Shown in pieces: positions 35,957-45,419 of a stretch of 56,436 bases of DNA; within the stretch, counting starts at the first letter, position 1, and every line of letters begins with the position of its first letter. The notes below the pieces were generated by a model, which ran no database searches, was not told where the DNA came from, and saw only the letters and a program-made list of their open reading frames with translations. The stretch comes from Megasphaera sp. (GTDB taxonomy: Bacteria; Bacillota; Negativicutes; Veillonellales; Megasphaeraceae). The position numbers and the translations under genes are program-made. The stretch covers positions 1 through 56,436 of the forward strand of contig JALCNL010000002.1 in assembly GCA_022649055.1 (NCBI GenBank). Reading direction: 5' to 3'.

Positions 35957-37438
35957 TCAACTTTCATAAAATCCGCTCGGCGTTTCTGACAAATTAATAA
36001 AAATATTTTTAGTTTGTGTATAATGCTGCAAAATCATCTTGTCCGTTTCACGTCCAATACCGGACATTTTATATCCGCCAAACGGAGCTCCTGCCGGAAT
36101 AGCATTATAGGTGTTAATCCACATGCGTCCTGTTTCAATTCCTCGAGACACCCGTATAGCACGATTAATGTCCCGTGTCCAAACAGCGCCGCCCAATCCA
36201 TATTCACTGTCATTAGCCATAGCGATAACGTCTTCTTCATTCTTAAACTTTAATATGCACACAACAGGTCCAAATATTTCCTCTTGTGCAATCCGCATAT
36301 CGTTTGTTACATCGGCAAAAATAGTCGGTCTGACAAAGTTGCCTTTATCCAACCCATTATCCATGATCTTTTCGCCACCGCATATAAGCTTAGCCCCTTC
36401 GGCTTTTCCTATTTTCACGTATTCTAAAATCTGATCAACCTGTTGTTTGTAAATCTGCGATCCCATTTGCGTATCTTTATTCCAAGGCAAACCTACTTTT
36501 ACTCGATTAAAGCGTTCCGCTAAATCGTGAATAAATTTGTCATAAATACTTTCCTGAACAAAAATACGTGATCCGGCACAGCAAACTTGTCCTTGGTTGA
36601 ACAAAATCCCCATTTGCGCTCCATCCATAGCCATATCCCACTTGCAGTCTTCAAAGAAGATATTCGCAGATTTCCCGCCTAATTCCAATGTTGCCGGAAT
36701 CATTTTTTCCATAGCTGCCTTGTATACTCCTCGACCAACTTCTGTAGAACCCGTAAATGCCAGTTTCTGTAAACCCGGATGATCTAATAAATATTGTCCC
36801 GACTTAGATCCGCTGCCTGTAATTATATTAATGACACCCGGTGGAAGAATACCTTCAATCAAACGCATCCATTCCAATACACTCAAAGAAGTATGACTAG
36901 ACGGTTTCAATACGGTAGTACATCCCGCCGCCAATACAGGTGCCAATTTCCAAGCAGCCATAAGGAACGGGAAGTTCCAAGGAATAACTTGCCCGACAAC
37001 ACCAATAGGTTCCCGTAGAACAATGCTTAATGTTTGTTCATCCAGCATAACTGCTCGGCCTTCTTCAGTTCTAATTGCTCCTGCAAAATATCTAAAATGA
37101 TCGGCAGCCATAGGTATGTCAACATTTCTGGTTTCTCTGATAGGTTTTCCATTATCTAACGTTTCAACCATTGCCAAATGATCTGCGTTGGCATCTATTA
37201 CATCTGCAATTTTCAATAAATATTCTTGACGTTGAATCGGAGAAACTTTTTTCCATGTTTTCAACGCTTCTTTTGCTGCTTTAACAGCAGTATCCACATC
37301 TTCCTTAGTTGCCTGCGCACACGTGGACAATACTTCTCCATTGGAAGGATTATACGCTTTAAACACAGCTCCATCACTAGCAGGAACCCATTTTCCATTA
37401 ATATACAATTGATATGAGTCTTGTAAATACTGTTTCAT
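35957..37438 (-). CDS. NAD(P)-dependent aldehyde dehydrogenase
   Basis: 493 residues of the classical ALDH family. Visible are IPWNFPFLMAAWKLAPVLAA (cofactor), FTGSTEVGRGVYKAA, catalytic Glu in LELGGKSANIFFED, and nucleophile Cys in FNQGQVCCAGSRIFV. The C-terminus ends with PFGGYKMSGIGRE. It oxidises aldehydes to acids; substrate unknown, possibly detoxification of aldehydes in the stress island. The start at 37438 (MKQYLQDSYQLYING) follows AAGGAGGA by nine bases; upstream ATGs are too close to that site. Confidence 0.93.
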   Translation of the reverse strand: MKQYLQDSYQLYINGKWVPASDGAVFKAYNPSNGEVLSTCAQATKEDVDTAVKAAKEALKTWKKVSPIQRQEYLLKIADVIDANADHLAMVETLDNGKPIRETRNVDIPMAADHFRYFAGAIRTEEGRAVMLDEQTLSIVLREPIGVVGQVIPWNFPFLMAAWKLAPVLAAGCTTVLKPSSHTSLSVLEWMRLIEGILPPGVINIITGSGSKSGQYLLDHPGLQKLAFTGSTEVGRGVYKAAMEKMIPATLELGGKSANIFFEDCKWDMAMDGAQMGILFNQGQVCCAGSRIFVQESIYDKFIHDLAERFNRVKVGLPWNKDTQMGSQIYKQQVDQILEYVKIGKAEGAKLICGGEKIMDNGLDKGNFVRPTIFADVTNDMRIAQEEIFGPVVCILKFKNEEDVIAMANDSEYGLGGAVWTRDINRAIRVSRGIETGRMWINTYNAIPAGAPFGGYKMSGIGRETDKMILQHYTQTKNIFINLSETPSGFYES

Positions 37439-37586
37439 AAGTACCATTCCTCCTTTAAGCACACAAATTATTAGCATACCAAAAAAGCAATTTAATATTA
37501 CCTTTTAATTATATGATACCAAATATTTCAATTTAATCAATCAATAATTTTATTAAAACTTCATAATCTACTTAAATGTATAGCAA

Positions 37587-37630
37587 ACAAGTTACTATAT
37601 ATTTAACGAATGATATATAGAGTAACTTGT
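37587..37630. terminator. Hairpin downstream of the PNPOx-like gene
   Basis: Arms ACAAGTTACT and AGTAACTTGT with inner TATAT pairing. It lies 18 bases past the stop of the flavin protein gene on the minus strand; the T-run is poor, so termination is only probable. Confidence 0.5.
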
Positions 37631-37648
37631 CTGCATATTACTTATATA

Positions 37649-38143
37649 TTATTTGTCCTTATCTGTTAAGCAAAAACCACCCTTGCAAAAGGTTACTTCC
37701 ACTTCCGGGCTATAGGTCATTGGTAAGTTAATGTTGGAAACTACAGTCCTGTCCGTACGCATATAATTTACTTCATGAACAATGACTTGATATAAAATAA
37801 TACTGTCTTCTTCATTTGCTGAAAAATAATGTTTCATTTCCGGCACATGGTTAAGCATCATATCCCGCACTAAACGAAATTGAGGAGTTCCCGGTTTCGT
37901 TGCATCTTTAACTTGTCCAAAAACAGTTACGACACTGGAATCTTCTCCCATAAATCCCAATTCTACACGAGGATTTACACTTAGATCGCTGACTTTTTTA
38001 GAATCAAACCGACTGAAGAGCCATAAATGACCTGTTTCATCAACAAAAACCTTCATAGGACGAATCCGTGGCCGCTGTCCATCTACAGATGCCATAAATG
38101 CCGGTTCTTTTTTTATAATAGCAAGTACCTGATCTTCATACAT
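37649..38143 (-). CDS. Pyridoxamine 5'-phosphate oxidase-like flavin protein
   Basis: 164 residues with the split-barrel FMN fold: AFMASVDGQRPRIRPMKVFV, then LWLFSRFDSKKVSDLSVNPRVELGF, as in general-stress FMN proteins. The tail FCKGGFCLTDKDK carries two cysteines, perhaps for metal or disulfide (inference). True PdxH is longer and has a substrate signature not seen here. AAGGAGG lies eight bases before the ATG at 38143. It follows a nitroreductase-like gene by 79 bases. Confidence 0.82.
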   Translation of the reverse strand: MYEDQVLAIIKKEPAFMASVDGQRPRIRPMKVFVDETGHLWLFSRFDSKKVSDLSVNPRVELGFMGEDSSVVTVFGQVKDATKPGTPQFRLVRDMMLNHVPEMKHYFSANEEDSIILYQVIVHEVNYMRTDRTVVSNINLPMTYSPEVEVTFCKGGFCLTDKDK

Positions 38144-38222
38144 AAAATATTCCTCCTTTTTATCATATACATCTAGTATACGATACACAAAAATTTTATA
38201 TTATATATCTATCCTCTTATCA

Positions 38223-38819
38223 TTATTTAAAAATCAAAACGCGTTTATCAACCGATTTTTTTTGTATAGGATCTGGTTGTTTTACAGCTTCACCAAATGG
38301 CATTTGCGCTATTAATTTCCAAGACTCGGGAACATGAAATATTTTTTTTATCTCTTCATCAATAATCGGATTATAATGCTGTAAATTAACACCTAATCCT
38401 AATTCCGACAAGGCCGACCATAAAGCAAACTGCATCATACCATTCGCCTGTTGTCCCCATACCGGGAAATTATCAGCATATAGTGCATATTGTTCCTGCA
38501 TTTGTTTTACTATCTGTATATCATCAAAATATAAAATCGTTCCATATGCTGCGGCAAAAGAATCAATTTTATTTTCTGTTGTTGAAAAATTCTCCGGAGG
38601 AACTATTTCTTTTAATATATTTTTGGTGATATCCCAAATTTTTTTATGATTTTCGCCAAAAGCTACAATGATATTCCCCGATTGCATATTAAAAGCTGAT
38701 GGTACCTCTGGAACGACGCTCTCTATTGTTTTAATAATTTGATCCTGAGAAACAGGAATATGTTTCCCCAATGCATAGTTGGTACGACGCTTTTGAATAA
38801 CTTCCTGAAAACTTAACAC
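38223..38819 (-). CDS. Nitroreductase-family flavoprotein
   Basis: 198 residues. The FMN-binding start is FQEVIQKRRTNYALGK, with PSAFNMQSGNIIVAFG and the ALSELGLGVNLQHYNP helix of the family, ending in KLIAQMPFGE. It would reduce nitro compounds or quinones with NAD(P)H; the natural role is unknown. The preferred start is GTG at 38819, six bases after GGAGGTG; an ATG at 38834 lies on that ribosome site itself. Confidence 0.85.
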   Translation of the reverse strand: MLSFQEVIQKRRTNYALGKHIPVSQDQIIKTIESVVPEVPSAFNMQSGNIIVAFGENHKKIWDITKNILKEIVPPENFSTTENKIDSFAAAYGTILYFDDIQIVKQMQEQYALYADNFPVWGQQANGMMQFALWSALSELGLGVNLQHYNPIIDEEIKKIFHVPESWKLIAQMPFGEAVKQPDPIQKKSVDKRVLIFK

Positions 38820-39052
38820 ATGAATCACCTCCATAATTATTTTATCTCTTTTTAATTTATCGATATTCTTATTTAATTATCATTATTTGTTATGTACTAA
38901 TTATATATCTTTATTTGAAATAAATCAATACTTTTTTTATATATTTAAAAATAAATGTATTTCTTTTCAAATAAACAAACAACCCTGCTACCTGCTTGTT
39001 TATTAAATACAGGCAGATAACAGAGCTGTAAAAATTTTATAATTTTTAGAAT

Positions 39053-39089
39053 AGTATATATAAGGCAATAATATTGCCTTATATATACT
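39053..39089. terminator. 37-bp perfect palindrome after the four-domain reductase gene
   Basis: AGTATATATAAGGCAATA and TATTGCCTTATATATACT around one central base, 14 bases past the stop at 39104. No strong T-run follows on the minus strand. It likely serves as a terminator or mRNA 3'-end stabiliser. Confidence 0.55.
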
Positions 39090-39103
39090 ATATCTTAAAA
39101 TCT

Positions 39104-41566
39104 TTATATGAATAAACTCATATTCCCATTTTCGGCAGCACCTAAAAAGGTTGCCACACCGCCAACATCCACACCATCCAGCAATTCTTCCTGGCGAATT
39201 CCCATAACATCCATTGACATTTGGCAGGCAATCATATGAACACCTCCTGCTTGCGCGCTTTGAATAAGGCTTTCTAATGATTGAATATTTTTATCCTGCA
39301 TAATTTGCCTCATGAATTTAGTCCCCAAACCCATCATATTCATATGAGACAGTGTTAAACTACGACTGCCCCGAGGCATCATCCAGCCAAACATTTTTTC
39401 TATCAAGTTTTTTTTAACCGATACCTTTTCTGACCGGCGTAATGCATTCAATCCCCAAAAAGTAAAGAACATAGTAACTTTTTTCCCCATAGCTAACGCA
39501 CCGTTTGCAATAACAAAAGCCGCTAAAACTTTATCCAAATCTCCGCTAAATACAATAATAGTTTTATCATCAGGTACTTTCATTCCCGATAGAGACGGAA
39601 ATGCCGTTGAACTAATAACGTCTTTTTTTTGTATCCACACGGATACCAAGCCTTTCTGGCGTTCACGCTGAAGCAAGATATTGCCAGTTCGTTCACACCA
39701 CGCCTGGCTATCACTATAAAATCCAGGATCAGAAGCAGTAAATTTAGCAATAGTACCGACAGGTACTGTTTCCATGCGCTCCCGTAATTTCATCAAGGGA
39801 CCTGGGCAACTTAATCCGGTTACATCAAAAGCTAATACCTGTTTATCCATTGCGTAATTTTCTTTTTTTTCTTCCGTATTGCAGCAATCATGGCAAGAGC
39901 CATCTATTATTTCTTCTTGAATAGAAAACTGCTGATCTTTTGCTGCCATATATCCTCCCAGCAAATTTTTAACTGTATACCCGTGCTGCCGCAGCAGTCG
40001 TTCAGCAAAATATCCTCGCTGCCCTATTTGGCAGTACGTAACAATAGGAACGGATCTATCCAACTCTTCAAGATGATCACGCAGCACTTCCAAGGGAATA
40101 TTTAAAGAATGAGGCAACTGGCCGGCGGCACATTCATCGGGCGTCCGTACATCTAAAAGGACAGCACCCTTGGCGGTCATATCCATCATTTCATCATAAG
40201 AAACGGGTTCCGTTAATCCATCCAATATATTTTCTGCCATATATCCTGCCATATTCACCGGATCTTTAGCCGACGAATACGGCGGCGCATATGCTAATTC
40301 AAGTTCAGCTAAGTCATGAACCGTATGCCCCTGACGAATCATGCTTGCCAAAACATCGATTCGTTTATCTACCCCTTCGTACCCGGCTATTTGTGCTCCC
40401 AAAACTCGTCCTTCATTGTCAAAAATAATTTTTAAAGCCATTTTCACTGCTCCGGGATAATATCCTGCATGAGAATCAGGATATACTTTAGCTACATGAT
40501 AAGCTGCGCCGCGTTGTTTCAATGTACGTTCATTTTCCCCTGTCGCCGCAGCAGTCAAATCAAATACTTTCAAAATGGAAGTTCCCAAAACACCTTCATA
40601 ACGTTCTGAGTGCCCTGCTATATTATTTGCTGCAATACGTCCTTGGTGATTAGCCGGACCCGCTAATGCAATTGCTGTTTTTTCTCCATTAATAATATGT
40701 GTAATTTGCACTGCATCGCCAACCGCATATACATCAGGTATACTTGTTTGCATCTTTTCATTCACCATAATATATCCGCGTTCCGTCAAAGCAATGCCGC
40801 TTTGTTTCAAAAAGGCCGTATCCGGTCTAACGCCGATAGACAAAACAACAAAATCAGCATCTATTTTTGTGCCGTTTGCTAAATGTACTCGGACTTGCGA
40901 AGGCAGAGGTTCAAAAGATTGTACACCATTTCCCAAGATAAGCTGAACCTTATGCTGAACAATTTCTCGTTCCGCAATGTTCACCATATCGGTATCAAAC
41001 GGCGCCAAAATGTAGGGAGCTCCTTCAATCAGCGTAACGTTCATACCACGCTGCTGCAAATTTTCAGCCATTTCTACTCCGATAAACCCACCGCCGATTA
41101 CAGCCGCATGTCCATTCCCTTCGTATTGATCCGCCCATTTTCTCAATACATCGGCATCCGGGACGTTGCGCAACGTCCGAATACGTTCGTTATCAATTCC
41201 CGGAATAGGAGGTCGTACCGGCTGAGCTCCCGGCGACAAAAGCAATGCATCATAGCTTTCTTCATATACCCGATCACTTGATCGCACCGTAACTATTTTA
41301 TTAGCTGTATCAACAGAAATGACTTCACTTTCTGTTCGTACATCAATATGAAATCGACGATGAAATTTTTCTTTTGTCTGTACAAGCAATCGTTCTCTAT
41401 CTTGAATAACATTTCCTACGTAATAAGGCAGTCCGCAATTTGCAAAAGATATATAAGAACCGCGTTCTATTAAAATTATTTCAGCATCTTCATCTAATCT
41501 TCTCAATCGTGCGGCAGCAGTAGCTCCACCAGCTACACCACCAACAATAATATATTTTTTTATCAT
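39104..41566 (-). CDS. Four-domain CoA-disulfide reductase / rhodanese / TusA / DsrE protein
   Basis: 820 residues. Domain 1 (1-445) is a FAD/NAD(P)H CoA-disulfide reductase with VGGVAGGATAAARLRR and active Cys43 in SFANCGLPYY. Domain 2 (about 455-550) is a rhodanese with Cys in VTYCQIGQRGYFAE. A Cys-rich linker (GSCHDCCNTEEKK) leads to domain 3, TusA-like, with Cys in VTGLSCPGPLMKLRE. Domain 4 (about 655-820) is DsrE-type with Cys in MIACQMSMDVMGI. All four have their key Cys. The chain can be read as a persulfide relay with its own reductase, for polysulfide reduction or sulfur handling. It lies nine bases behind an ArsR regulator. Confidence 0.92.
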   Translation of the reverse strand: MIKKYIIVGGVAGGATAAARLRRLDEDAEIILIERGSYISFANCGLPYYVGNVIQDRERLLVQTKEKFHRRFHIDVRTESEVISVDTANKIVTVRSSDRVYEESYDALLLSPGAQPVRPPIPGIDNERIRTLRNVPDADVLRKWADQYEGNGHAAVIGGGFIGVEMAENLQQRGMNVTLIEGAPYILAPFDTDMVNIAEREIVQHKVQLILGNGVQSFEPLPSQVRVHLANGTKIDADFVVLSIGVRPDTAFLKQSGIALTERGYIMVNEKMQTSIPDVYAVGDAVQITHIINGEKTAIALAGPANHQGRIAANNIAGHSERYEGVLGTSILKVFDLTAAATGENERTLKQRGAAYHVAKVYPDSHAGYYPGAVKMALKIIFDNEGRVLGAQIAGYEGVDKRIDVLASMIRQGHTVHDLAELELAYAPPYSSAKDPVNMAGYMAENILDGLTEPVSYDEMMDMTAKGAVLLDVRTPDECAAGQLPHSLNIPLEVLRDHLEELDRSVPIVTYCQIGQRGYFAERLLRQHGYTVKNLLGGYMAAKDQQFSIQEEIIDGSCHDCCNTEEKKENYAMDKQVLAFDVTGLSCPGPLMKLRERMETVPVGTIAKFTASDPGFYSDSQAWCERTGNILLQRERQKGLVSVWIQKKDVISSTAFPSLSGMKVPDDKTIIVFSGDLDKVLAAFVIANGALAMGKKVTMFFTFWGLNALRRSEKVSVKKNLIEKMFGWMMPRGSRSLTLSHMNMMGLGTKFMRQIMQDKNIQSLESLIQSAQAGGVHMIACQMSMDVMGIRQEELLDGVDVGGVATFLGAAENGNMSLFI

Positions 41567-41575
41567 ATTCTCACC

Positions 41576-41863
41576 TCATTGTTCAGAAAATAAAAAAGGT
41601 AAAAGGTTCCCTATTACATCCATATTTAATTTATAATATATTTTTGTACCTTCTCGTGTCGCCAATATAATTCCTGCCGTCCTCAATTTTTGCAGATGCT
41701 GAGAAAGTGTTGATTGCGGTGTTTCCAGGCAAGATTGCATATGCGAAACATTGCAACCTCCATTTTCCCATAATCCTCGTACAATGCAAAGACGAACAGG
41801 ATGCGCAAGCACTTTCAGTATTTCTGCTTTTTCATTTAATTCATTAAAATCGGCAATTGCCAT
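41576..41863 (-). CDS. ArsR-family transcriptional regulator
   Basis: 95 residues, a winged helix: EILKVLAHPVRLCIVRGL, then CLETPQSTLSQHLQKLRTAG (recognition helix). Three cysteines lie in LCIV, GGCN and QSCLE. Persulfide sensors of this family (SqrR, BigR) use two cysteines, but at other positions, so sensing of sulfane sulfur here is an inference from the downstream gene. It is the first gene of a two-gene operon, with a palindrome across its own promoter, so it is probably autorepressed. Confidence 0.9.
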   Translation of the reverse strand: MAIADFNELNEKAEILKVLAHPVRLCIVRGLWENGGCNVSHMQSCLETPQSTLSQHLQKLRTAGIILATREGTKIYYKLNMDVIGNLLPFLFSEQ

Positions 41864-41893
41864 TTTTATGTCCTCCTTTATAATTTGTTATAT

Positions 41894-41926
41894 TTATATA
41901 TTAAGATATTTGAATATATAAGTCAA
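41894..41926 (-). promoter_or_regulatory. Promoter and operator of the ArsR/reductase operon
   Basis: Minus strand TTGACT (41921-41926), 17 bases, TAATAT (41898-41903). An inverted repeat TTATATATT (41894-41902) / AATATATAA (41913-41921) with a 10-base spacer covers the -10 box and the spacer. That is the size and place of an ArsR-family operator. Confidence 0.8.
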
Positions 41927-41959
41927 GTCTATTTTTTTAATTATGCTCATTGAAAAAGA

Positions 41960-41986
41960 TACGATTACACGACATCATGAATCGTA
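41960..41986. promoter_or_regulatory. Inverted repeat in the ArsR-nfsB divergent region
   Basis: TACGATT / AATCGTA arms with a 13-base spacer, upstream of both divergent promoters. A possible second regulator site; nothing else supports it. Confidence 0.35.
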
Positions 41987-42014
41987 AAATAATTTAGTGT
42001 AAAATAAATATTTC

Positions 42015-42043
42015 TTGTATTAATGACAAAAAACAATTACAAT
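42015..42043 (+). promoter_or_regulatory. Candidate promoter of the NfsB-like gene
   Basis: TTGTAT (42015-42020), 17 bases, TACAAT (42038-42043), about 55 bases before the ATG. Confidence 0.5.
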
Positions 42044-42097
42044 TCAAATAGGAAATATATAACTTTATTACTATTATAAAAAAGAAGGGATACACTT

Positions 42098-42757
42098 ATG
42101 AATATAACAACTATCACCTCACACCGCTATGCTACGAAAGCATTTGATGCATCAAAACGCATTCCACCTGAAATATTTTCGCAAATAGAAAATTTACTGC
42201 AATTGAGTCCTTCCAGTGTAAACATACAACCTTGGCATTTTATCATCGCTTCTACAGAAAAAGGACGCAGCCGTATTGCAAAAGCTATGGCACCAGAGCA
42301 ATATGAATATAATATACCTAAAGTATTACAGGCTTCTCATGTCATCGTATTTTGCGCTAAGTCCAATATAGAAGACGAATATATTCAACATATCACCGAT
42401 ACAGAAGAGCAAAGCGGCCGGTATACTACCGCCCAATCAAAAGAAAAAGGATTGCAGGGCCGTACATATTTTGTTAATACACATCGTTTTGATCGACAGG
42501 ACAGTACCAGTTGGTTAAGTAAACAAGTCTATTTGAATCTAGGCACTGTTCTGCTTGGTGCTGCACTTCTTGGATTAGATGCAACTCCTATGGAAGGATT
42601 TGACGAAACTATAATGGACACAGAATTTCAGCTTTGTGAACAAGGATATACCGCTCTTGTAGTCCTTGCTTTGGGGTATCATGCTGAAAATGATTTTAAC
42701 AAATCACTTCCTAAATCCCGATTAGAAAAAAAAGAAATTTTCACTGAATTAGATTAA
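42098..42757 (+). CDS. NfsB-like oxygen-insensitive NAD(P)H nitroreductase
   Basis: 219 residues, close to E. coli NfsB in length. The FMN site starts SHRYATKAFDASKRIP and continues LLQLSPSSVNIQPWHFIIAS; SWLSKQVYLNLGTVLLGAAL and DATPMEGFD are further family marks. It reduces nitroaromatics and quinones by two electrons. It is monocistronic, divergent from the ArsR operon, and followed by a terminator. Together with the second nitroreductase at 38.2 kb it gives the region two related flavoproteins of different subfamilies. Confidence 0.92.
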   Translation: MNITTITSHRYATKAFDASKRIPPEIFSQIENLLQLSPSSVNIQPWHFIIASTEKGRSRIAKAMAPEQYEYNIPKVLQASHVIVFCAKSNIEDEYIQHITDTEEQSGRYTTAQSKEKGLQGRTYFVNTHRFDRQDSTSWLSKQVYLNLGTVLLGAALLGLDATPMEGFDETIMDTEFQLCEQGYTALVVLALGYHAENDFNKSLPKSRLEKKEIFTELD

Positions 42758-42789
42758 ACAACCAATTGTAATATAGTGTGAAAATTATG

Positions 42790-42834
42790 AAAAAACTATG
42801 AATGGTGTAGTGTTACATCATCAATAGTTTTTTT
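42790..42834 (+). terminator. Terminator after the NfsB-like gene
   Basis: Stem AAAAAACTAT...ATAGTTTTTT with inner pairs TGTA/TACA and a terminal T-run. Confidence 0.7.
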
Positions 42835-42914
42835 ATAATATTTCTTGACTTGTTTTATCCAGAATACTATAATAGAAATAAATCAAACACATAGGCCTTA
42901 AAAGGAGAAAAAAA

Positions 42915-43340
42915 TTGTTAATTACAAAGGAAACAGATTATGCATTGCGCATACTTCGCTCATTGGCCGATGCCGGTAATACAAAAACACCGATCAAGGA
43001 AATTTGTGATAAAGAACTGTTGCCTCAACAATTTGTCTACAAAATAGCAAAAAAACTGGCAAAAGCAAGTATCATCGAATTAAGTCGGGGAGTTGGCGGT
43101 GGCTGCCGTTTAATCTGCGATCTCCATGATATTTCATTGTTCACGCTTATTACTATTATGGATGCGGATAGACCAATTAGTGCTTGTATGCAGACAAATT
43201 ATCATTGTCCTTGGCGCGAAAAATACCGGCAAGTATGTTTGGTTCATACCCATTTAAGTCACTTACAAAAAGAGATTAACGAAAAACTACATTCTTATTC
43301 ACTGTATACTATTTTATTTGATGCCCGTATTTTAAAATAA
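42915..43340 (+). CDS. Rrf2-family regulator, probable Fe-S sensor
   Basis: 141 residues with the Rrf2 start LITKETDYALRILRSLAD and wing GVGGGCRLICD. Three cysteines are spaced as C-x8-C-x9-C in SACMQTNYHCPWREKYRQVC, the region that binds a cluster in IscR, NsrR and RsrR. It could therefore sense O2, NO or redox state. The start is TTG at 42915 after AAAGGAG. It directly precedes the acyl-CoA dehydrogenase fusion and likely regulates it or the following oxygen-defence genes. Confidence 0.88.
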   Translation: MLITKETDYALRILRSLADAGNTKTPIKEICDKELLPQQFVYKIAKKLAKASIIELSRGVGGGCRLICDLHDISLFTLITIMDADRPISACMQTNYHCPWREKYRQVCLVHTHLSHLQKEINEKLHSYSLYTILFDARILK

Positions 43341-43374
43341 TATATAAGAATGCAGAAAACACTCACTAGTTACA

Positions 43375-43397
43375 CTCCAATTCTGGAGTATTTTTAT
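43375..43397 (+). promoter_or_regulatory. Short hairpin with T-run before the fusion gene
   Basis: ACTCCA / TGGAGT with a four-base loop followed by ATTTTTAT, between the Rrf2 stop and the next RBS. It could be a weak terminator that lowers read-through from the Rrf2 gene, or an operator. Confidence 0.45.
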
Positions 43398-43427
43398 CAA
43401 CAATGTTCTTTTAAGGAGGCACTAATT

Positions 43428-45332
43428 ATGTATTTTAAAACGACAGATGAACAAGAGATGCTTCGCACAAAAGTACGCGACTTTGCGGAAAAGGAAGTAA
43501 AGCCAATTGCTTTTTTATTGGATAAGGAAAATCGTTTCCCCGATGAAATCGTCAAAAAAATGGGTAAACTGAACCTCATGGGCCTTCCCTACCCCAAAGA
43601 ATACGGCGGTGCCGGTCTGGACGTCGTCAGCTATGCTATTGCTGTCGAAGAATTATCCCGCGTAGATGGCGGAACCGGTGTCATTCTGTCTGCTCACGTG
43701 TCATTAGGTTCATGGCCTATTTTTGCCTATGGCACGGAAGAACAAAAACAAAAATATTTAGTCCCATTGGCACAAGGCAAAAAACTGGGTGCTTTTGGTT
43801 TAACAGAACCTGAAGCTGGCAGTGACGCTGGCGGCACAGAAACAACCGCTGTATTGGATGGAGATCATTACATTTTGAATGGCAACAAAATTTTTATCAC
43901 AAATGCTGACAAAGCTGATATTTATGTTGTTTTTGCAGTGACTGCTCCCGATACGGGAACGCACGGCATCAGCGCCTTTATTATTGAAAAAGGAATGGAA
44001 GGTTTTACCTTTGGCGATCATTATGATAAAATGGGCATTCGCTCTTCTTCTACAGCTGAACTTATTTTCAATGATGTTAAAGTTCCAAAAGAAAATCTTT
44101 TGGGCAAAGAAGGAGAAGGCTTTAAAATTGCCATGTCTACATTAGATGGAGGCCGTATTGGCATCGCTTCTCAAGCATTGGGCATTGCACAGGGTGCTTA
44201 CGAAAATGCCCTGGAATATTCCAAAGAACGTATTCAATTCGGAAAACCCATTTGCCAGCAGCAAGGTATTTCTTTTAAATTGGCAGATATGGCTACCATG
44301 CTCCGTGCTTCTCGTCTTCTTGTATATAGTGCAGCCGAATTAAAAGAAAATCATGAACCGTACGGCATGGAATCAGCAATGGCTAAACAATATGCTTCAG
44401 ATAGCTGTCTAACAATTGTTAATGACGCACTGCAAATTTTTGGCGGAACCGGTTATTTAAAAGGTATGGAAGTAGAACGTGCATACCGTGACGCTAAAAT
44501 TTGTACAATTTATGAAGGTACAAATGAAATTCAGCGTGTAGTTATTGCTTCTCACATTACAGATAAGGTATCTAACGACCACACCCCTGCTGTTGGCAAA
44601 AAACACGGCCCGATTACGGGAAACCGGAAAAAAATGATACTCAATGAAGGTTCTGCCAAAGAACGTACCGATGCCTTGGTAGCCGCTTTAAAGAACGACG
44701 GTTTTGATTTTACTGTCGGTATTGCTTTGGATACTCCTATTGTCCAAGCAGAACGAGTTGTCAGTGCTGGCAAGGGAATCGGTGAAAAAAAGAATATGAA
44801 ACTAATCGAAAATCTAGCTGTCCAGGCAGGAGCGGCTATTGGTTCTTCCCGTCCTGTAGCCGAAACACTGCAATACGTGCCGTTAGATCGCTATGTAGGT
44901 ATGTCCGGACAAAAATTCAAGGGAAATTTATATATTGCTTGCGGCATTTCCGGGGCCGGTCAACACTTAAAAGGAATAAAGGATGCTGCAACCATCGTAG
45001 CGATTAACAAAGATCCGCATGCTCCCATTTTCAAAAATTGTGATTATGGTATTGTCGGCGATTTAATGGAAATACTCCCCTTACTTACGAAAGCATTAGA
45101 TAACGGAAAAGCCAAAAAGCCGGCACCCCCTATGGTTAAAATGAAACGGCCTACTCCCAAAAAAGAAATCCCGCAAAACCTCTATGTTTGCAACGGTTGT
45201 GGATATGAATACAATCCCGCCATAGGAGATCCTGAAAATGATATTCGTCCCGGTACATCTTTTGAAAAACTTCCAGATGAATGGATTTGCCCGGAATGCG
45301 GTGAAGATAAAACAGGATTTATCAAGGCCTAA
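43428..45332 (+). CDS. Acyl-CoA dehydrogenase - EtfA FAD domain - rubredoxin triple fusion
   Basis: 634 residues. Residues 1-380 are an acyl-CoA dehydrogenase: [36 protein letters not shown], and the catalytic base Glu in [16 protein letters not shown]. Residues about 395-570 match the FAD-binding C-terminal domain of electron-transfer flavoprotein alpha: [50 protein letters not shown] and [14 protein letters not shown]. Residues about 585-634 are a rubredoxin with [10 protein letters not shown] and [10 protein letters not shown], four Fe-binding Cys. The start at 43428 follows AAGGAGG; a frame open to 43350 is upstream leader. No EtfB or EtfA domain I is present. The flavodiiron gene follows at 87 bases. 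Confidence 0.93.
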   Translation: MYFKTTDEQEMLRTKVRDFAEKEVKPIAFLLDKENRFPDEIVKKMGKLNLMGLPYPKEYGGAGLDVVSYAIAVEELSRVDGGTGVILSAHVSLGSWPIFAYGTEEQKQKYLVPLAQGKKLGAFGLTEPEAGSDAGGTETTAVLDGDHYILNGNKIFITNADKADIYVVFAVTAPDTGTHGISAFIIEKGMEGFTFGDHYDKMGIRSSSTAELIFNDVKVPKENLLGKEGEGFKIAMSTLDGGRIGIASQALGIAQGAYENALEYSKERIQFGKPICQQQGISFKLADMATMLRASRLLVYSAAELKENHEPYGMESAMAKQYASDSCLTIVNDALQIFGGTGYLKGMEVERAYRDAKICTIYEGTNEIQRVVIASHITDKVSNDHTPAVGKKHGPITGNRKKMILNEGSAKERTDALVAALKNDGFDFTVGIALDTPIVQAERVVSAGKGIGEKKNMKLIENLAVQAGAAIGSSRPVAETLQYVPLDRYVGMSGQKFKGNLYIACGISGAGQHLKGIKDAATIVAINKDPHAPIFKNCDYGIVGDLMEILPLLTKALDNGKAKKPAPPMVKMKRPTPKKEIPQNLYVCNGCGYEYNPAIGDPENDIRPGTSFEKLPDEWICPECGEDKTGFIKA

Positions 45333-45419
45333 TCCCCAATATACCCCTGCATATATTTCATAAAACTATAGTAGTACCAAATCGTAATTGCATCATTTAG
45401 ATAAAAAGGAGGATTTATT

